Of a stretch of DNA of 8,863 nt, positions 7,180-8,863 are shown one piece after another; within the stretch, counting starts at the first letter, position 1, and each line of letters opens with the position of its first letter. This DNA comes from Chloroflexota bacterium (GTDB taxonomy: Bacteria > Chloroflexota > Limnocylindria > Limnocylindrales > CSP1-4): positions 1 through 8,863 of the forward strand of contig JACQEF010000210.1 of the NCBI GenBank assembly GCA_016200745.1. The letters are read 5' to 3'. Below the pieces are notes generated by a model. The model was not told where the DNA came from. It saw only the letters and a program-made list of their open reading frames with translations, and searched no databases. The position numbers and the translations under genes are program-made.

Positions 7180-7255
7180 GCGGGAGTAGCTCAGTTGGCA
7201 GAGCGGCAGCCTTCCAAGCTGCATGTCGCGGGTTCGAGACCCGTCTCCCGCTCCA
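7180..7255 (+). tRNA. tRNA-Gly (anticodon TCC)
   Basis: The cloverleaf can be read directly. The acceptor stem is GCGGGAG (7180-7186) paired with CTCCCGC (7245-7251). The D stem is GCTC/GAGC. The anticodon stem is GCAGC/GCTGC around the loop CTTCCAA, with anticodon TCC at 7213-7215. The variable loop is five bases. The T arm is GCGGG-TTCGAGA-CCCGT. The discriminator base T is followed by an encoded CCA (7253-7255). The anticodon reads glycine GGA/GGG codons. The last 17 bases before the final CA are repeated exactly downstream (see the direct repeat). Confidence 0.97.
7237..7253 (+). repeat. Direct repeat copy 1, within the tRNA-Gly 3' end (candidate attachment site)
   Basis: AGACCCGTCTCCCGCTC covers the 3' half of the T arm, the 3' acceptor strand, the discriminator base and the first C of the CCA. 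An identical 17-base copy lies 677 bases downstream in the same orientation. tRNA 3' ends are the standard target of tyrosine recombinases of integrative elements, which leave just this kind of direct repeat. Confidence 0.7.
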
Positions 7256-7331
7256 TTCCCCCTGTTCGTGCTTGTCACGACCCTCGGCCATTGCGTTCAG
7301 GCGATGCGAGGCAACAGCCGGTGAGGGCCGT

Positions 7332-7907
7332 ATGGCAGACGATCGAACGGTCGAACAGTTCGCGAGCCAGGGTGAGTTCCGATCCTGGCTGGCCGCCAAT
7401 CACGCCTCCTCCGAGGGCATCTGGCTGAAGATCGCGAAGAAGGGCGTCGCCGTCTCCACGGTGACGTACGACGAGGCGCTCGAAGTCGCGCTGATCTTCG
7501 GGTGGATCGATGGCCAGAAGCGAGCCCTTGACGCGACGTTCTGGCTGCAGGGTTTCACTCGCCGAGGACCACGGAGCGTCTGGTCGAAACGCAACCGCGA
7601 CAAGGCCCAGGCCCTGATCGATGCGGGCCGCATGGAGCCCAGCGGGCTTGCCGCGGTTGACCGGGCCAAGGCGGACGGCCGTTGGGCCAAGGCCTACGAC
7701 GGTCAGCGGGATGCTCGGGAGCCGTCGGACCTGTTGGCCGCGCTGGCCGCAAAGCCGGCCGCGCTCGAGTTCTACAGGACGCTCGACAGCGTGAATCGCT
7801 ACGCCATCCTGTACCGGATCCAGGACGCCAAGCGCCCCGAGACCAGGGCGGCACGCATCGCCAAGTTCGCGGCGATGCTCGATCGCGGCGACAAGCTCTA
7901 TCCGTAG
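7332..7907 (+). CDS. YdeI/OmdA-family protein
   Basis: This encodes 191 residues from ATG 7332, with GAGGG about six bases upstream. The frame is open far upstream by chance (through the tRNA), so this start is chosen on the ribosome site and the family N-terminus. Family features are EFRSWLAANH near the N-terminus, GIWLKIAKKG, then TYDEALEVALIFGWIDGQ, FTRRGPRSVWSKRN, and the C-terminal YdeI/OmdA segment with LDSVNRYAILYRIQDAKRPETRAARI. The length is normal for the family. Members are small cytoplasmic proteins of poorly known biochemistry; the E. coli member is linked to cationic-peptide (polymyxin) tolerance and OmpD-type porins, which may not carry over to this organism. The gene is the only one between the two copies of the tRNA-Gly 3' end, and its stop is 6 bases before the second copy. 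Confidence 0.9.
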   Translation: MADDRTVEQFASQGEFRSWLAANHASSEGIWLKIAKKGVAVSTVTYDEALEVALIFGWIDGQKRALDATFWLQGFTRRGPRSVWSKRNRDKAQALIDAGRMEPSGLAAVDRAKADGRWAKAYDGQRDAREPSDLLAALAAKPAALEFYRTLDSVNRYAILYRIQDAKRPETRAARIAKFAAMLDRGDKLYP

Positions 7908-7913
7908 TCGTGT

Positions 7914-7930
7914 AGACCCGTCTCCCGCTC
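7914..7930 (+). repeat. Direct repeat copy 2, tRNA-Gly 3'-end duplicate (candidate attachment site)
   Basis: This is an exact copy of 7237-7253 without the rest of a tRNA around it. It lies 6 bases after the YdeI/OmdA stop codon and 15 bases before the antiporter start codon. With copy 1 it brackets a unit of about 0.68 kb. Seventeen identical bases ending at the tRNA terminus are very unlikely by chance. Confidence 0.7.
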
Positions 7931-7932
7931 GT

Positions 7933-7938
7933 CTATCC
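7933..7938 (+). promoter_or_regulatory. Candidate leaderless -10 box of the antiporter gene
   Basis: TATCCT fits a TANNNT -10 box and ends 7 bases before ATG 7946, so transcription would start at or next to the start codon. There is no Shine-Dalgarno sequence in the gap, which supports a leaderless message. No good -35 box is visible; the region where it should lie includes the tRNA-end repeat. Confidence 0.45.
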
Positions 7939-7945
7939 TCGCGCG

Positions 7946-8452
7946 ATGCCGTCGCTCCTGAGATTCGCGGCCATCCTCGGCCGGACCACCGTGATCACAC
8001 TCGCGGTGGCCATCGCGGCCAGCGCCGCGGCGTTCGCCCTCGATCTGCTCGGCGTGAGCCAGACGGCGGTCTTCGTCGTCAGCGCGGTCGCGCTCGCGAC
8101 GCTCGCGGTCCTGATCGGGCAGGGGACCGATCAGCTGGGTCAGCGGTTCGGGCCGGGTGCCACCGGGATCCTCCAGTCGGCGCTCGGCAACCTGCCCGAG
8201 TTGTTCATCTCGATCTTCGCGCTCCAGGCGGGTCTGGTCGTGGTCGTCCAGACCGCGCTGATCGGCTCGATCCTGGCCAACACCCTGCTGGTCCTGGGGC
8301 TGGCGTTCCTCGTCGGCGGATTGCGACACGGGACGCAGCGGTTCCACGCGCCGTCGGTCCGGACGATGGCCACGCTGCTGCTCCTGGCGGTCGCCGCCCT
8401 CGCGATCCCGACCCTGGCCACCGCGCCCGGCGAACCCGATGCCGGTCGATGA
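7946..8452 (+). CDS. Ca2+/H+ antiporter (CaCA family), C-terminal half lost at a junction
   Basis: This encodes the N-terminal half of a calcium/proton exchanger, an inner-membrane protein that expels Ca2+ in exchange for protons. It has several transmembrane helices (TVITLAVAIAASAAAFAL, AVFVVSAVALATLAVLIGQG). It also has the alpha-1 repeat of the family: GATGILQSALGNLPELFISIFAL, where the GNxPE acidic residue takes part in ion binding, followed by QTALIGSILANTLLVLGLAFLVGG. A further hydrophobic segment follows (MATLLLLAVAALAIPTLA). Full proteins are about 350 residues or more; here the frame stops after 168, right where the sequence changes to NRPS DNA on the other strand. Residues are normal up to about PDAG (8446), and the stop at 8450-8452 belongs to the foreign sequence. 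ATG 7946 is chosen because the N-terminus fits and a -10 box lies just upstream. Confidence 0.87.
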   Translation: MPSLLRFAAILGRTTVITLAVAIAASAAAFALDLLGVSQTAVFVVSAVALATLAVLIGQGTDQLGQRFGPGATGILQSALGNLPELFISIFALQAGLVVVVQTALIGSILANTLLVLGLAFLVGGLRHGTQRFHAPSVRTMATLLLLAVAALAIPTLATAPGEPDAGR

Positions 8453-8863
8453 CCGACCTGAGTTGGGCCGGATCGTGGCGTTCGTCTTCGGATGCGATGA
8501 TCAGTGTGCCACCGGCAGACCAGGTGGAAAACATTTCCTGGAACGAAACGTCAAAGTTGACGGATGCAAATTGCAGGGTTGCGGCCGGTTGGCACAGAAT
8601 CCGGTCATGCAATTGCCAGGTAATCAGGTTGACGAGGGATCCGTGACACATGGCCACCCCCTTGGGCCGTCCAGTCGATCCCGACGTATAAATCACGTAG
8701 GCCAGGTTCGCCGGCGTCGCGGTCCCGACGGGCGTGTCGGGCGATTCGTTGGGTGACCAGGATTCATCCGGGTCAAGGCAGATGACGGCGGCTGCCGGCA
8801 TCGGAAAACGGCTGCTGAGGTTCCGCTGTGTCAGCAACACATGAATGCCGGCGTCGCCGAGAA
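8433..8863 (-). CDS. NRPS adenylation domain fragment, truncated at both ends
   Basis: The minus strand enters from the right edge already in frame (LGDAGIHVLLTQRNL), so the 5' part is outside the window. Adenylation motifs follow in order: LAYVIYTSGSTGRPKG (A3, the phosphate-binding loop), then NLITWQLHD, FASVNFDVSFQEMFSTW (A4), GGTLIIA, and LRSVIDRHRV, where homology ends at about 8433. The domain activates an amino acid as its adenylate for peptide assembly. At A4 the pocket positions equivalent to 235, 236 and 239 read D, V, Q, which is how known proline codes begin, but the rest of the code is missing. The base composition is visibly lower in G+C (about half in places) than the rest of the window. 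It abuts the antiporter gene head-on and looks joined to it artificially. Confidence 0.9.

Noticed and set aside
6904..7278. Minus-strand open frame including the peptide GDGSRTRDMQLGRLPLCQLSYS
   Set aside because: This peptide is the reverse translation of the tRNA-Gly gene, a common false protein in databases.
6312..7331. A long plus-strand open frame that would extend the YdeI/OmdA protein by 340 residues
   Set aside because: It reads antisense through padR and the HAAS gene, then through the tRNA. It has no motif and no ribosome site at a start. The ATG at 7332 fits the family N-terminus.
8205..8432. Continuation of the NRPS frame beyond the junction (RRARWPGSGSRG and on)
   Set aside because: It is antisense to the antiporter alpha-1 repeat and has no adenylation-domain character.
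1..8863. CRISPR array, insertion sequence or toxin-antitoxin pair
   Set aside because: No regularly spaced repeats, transposase motifs or paired small genes were seen on either strand.

Overview
The window is GC-rich DNA (roughly two thirds G+C by eye) from a free-living bacterium. Secreted lipoproteins with Ser/Pro/Thr linkers, a PadR/HAAS pair and possibly leaderless promoters suggest a high-GC Chloroflexota lineage (Limnocylindria-like); an actinobacterium is the main alternative. It looks like a metagenomic contig. The last ~420 bases on the right have a different base composition and carry a piece of a nonribosomal peptide synthetase that does not belong with the rest.

Positions 1-4795 are a run of six lipoprotein genes on the minus strand. 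In transcription order (high to low coordinate) these are an uncharacterised two-part lipoprotein, a PKD + DUF4232 lipoprotein, a neocarzinostatin-like lipoprotein, a BsuPI-like lipoprotein, a large uncharacterised lipoprotein, and the first 38 codons of a sixth that runs off the left edge. A seventh, very small lipoprotein is divergent on the plus strand (4870-5097). Every one has a signal peptide ending in a lipobox Cys, and the recognisable domains are different beta-sandwich families. Two of the genes are broken by a single missing base, and the reading frames join cleanly if one base is restored. This is either decay or sequencing error.

Positions 5261-6842 hold a PadR-type repressor translationally coupled to a HAAS-type five-helix membrane protein. 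A perfect 7-bp inverted repeat sits on the PadR ribosome binding site and is a good candidate autoregulatory operator. Positions 6865-7179 show no gene.

A tRNA-Gly(TCC) lies at 7180-7255. The last 17 bases before its encoded CA are repeated exactly at 7914-7930, and the only gene between the copies is a YdeI/OmdA-family gene (7332-7907). This is the arrangement left when DNA integrates into a tRNA 3' end, here enclosing a unit of only about 0.68 kb. It is the most interesting native feature of the window. Just past the second copy starts a Ca2+/H+ antiporter gene with a likely leaderless promoter.

The antiporter is cut at about 8433-8446, where the sequence switches to a minus-strand NRPS adenylation domain (motifs A3 and A4 visible). 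The switch falls on about 14 bases that fit both genes, so a chimeric join is more likely than a natural fusion.
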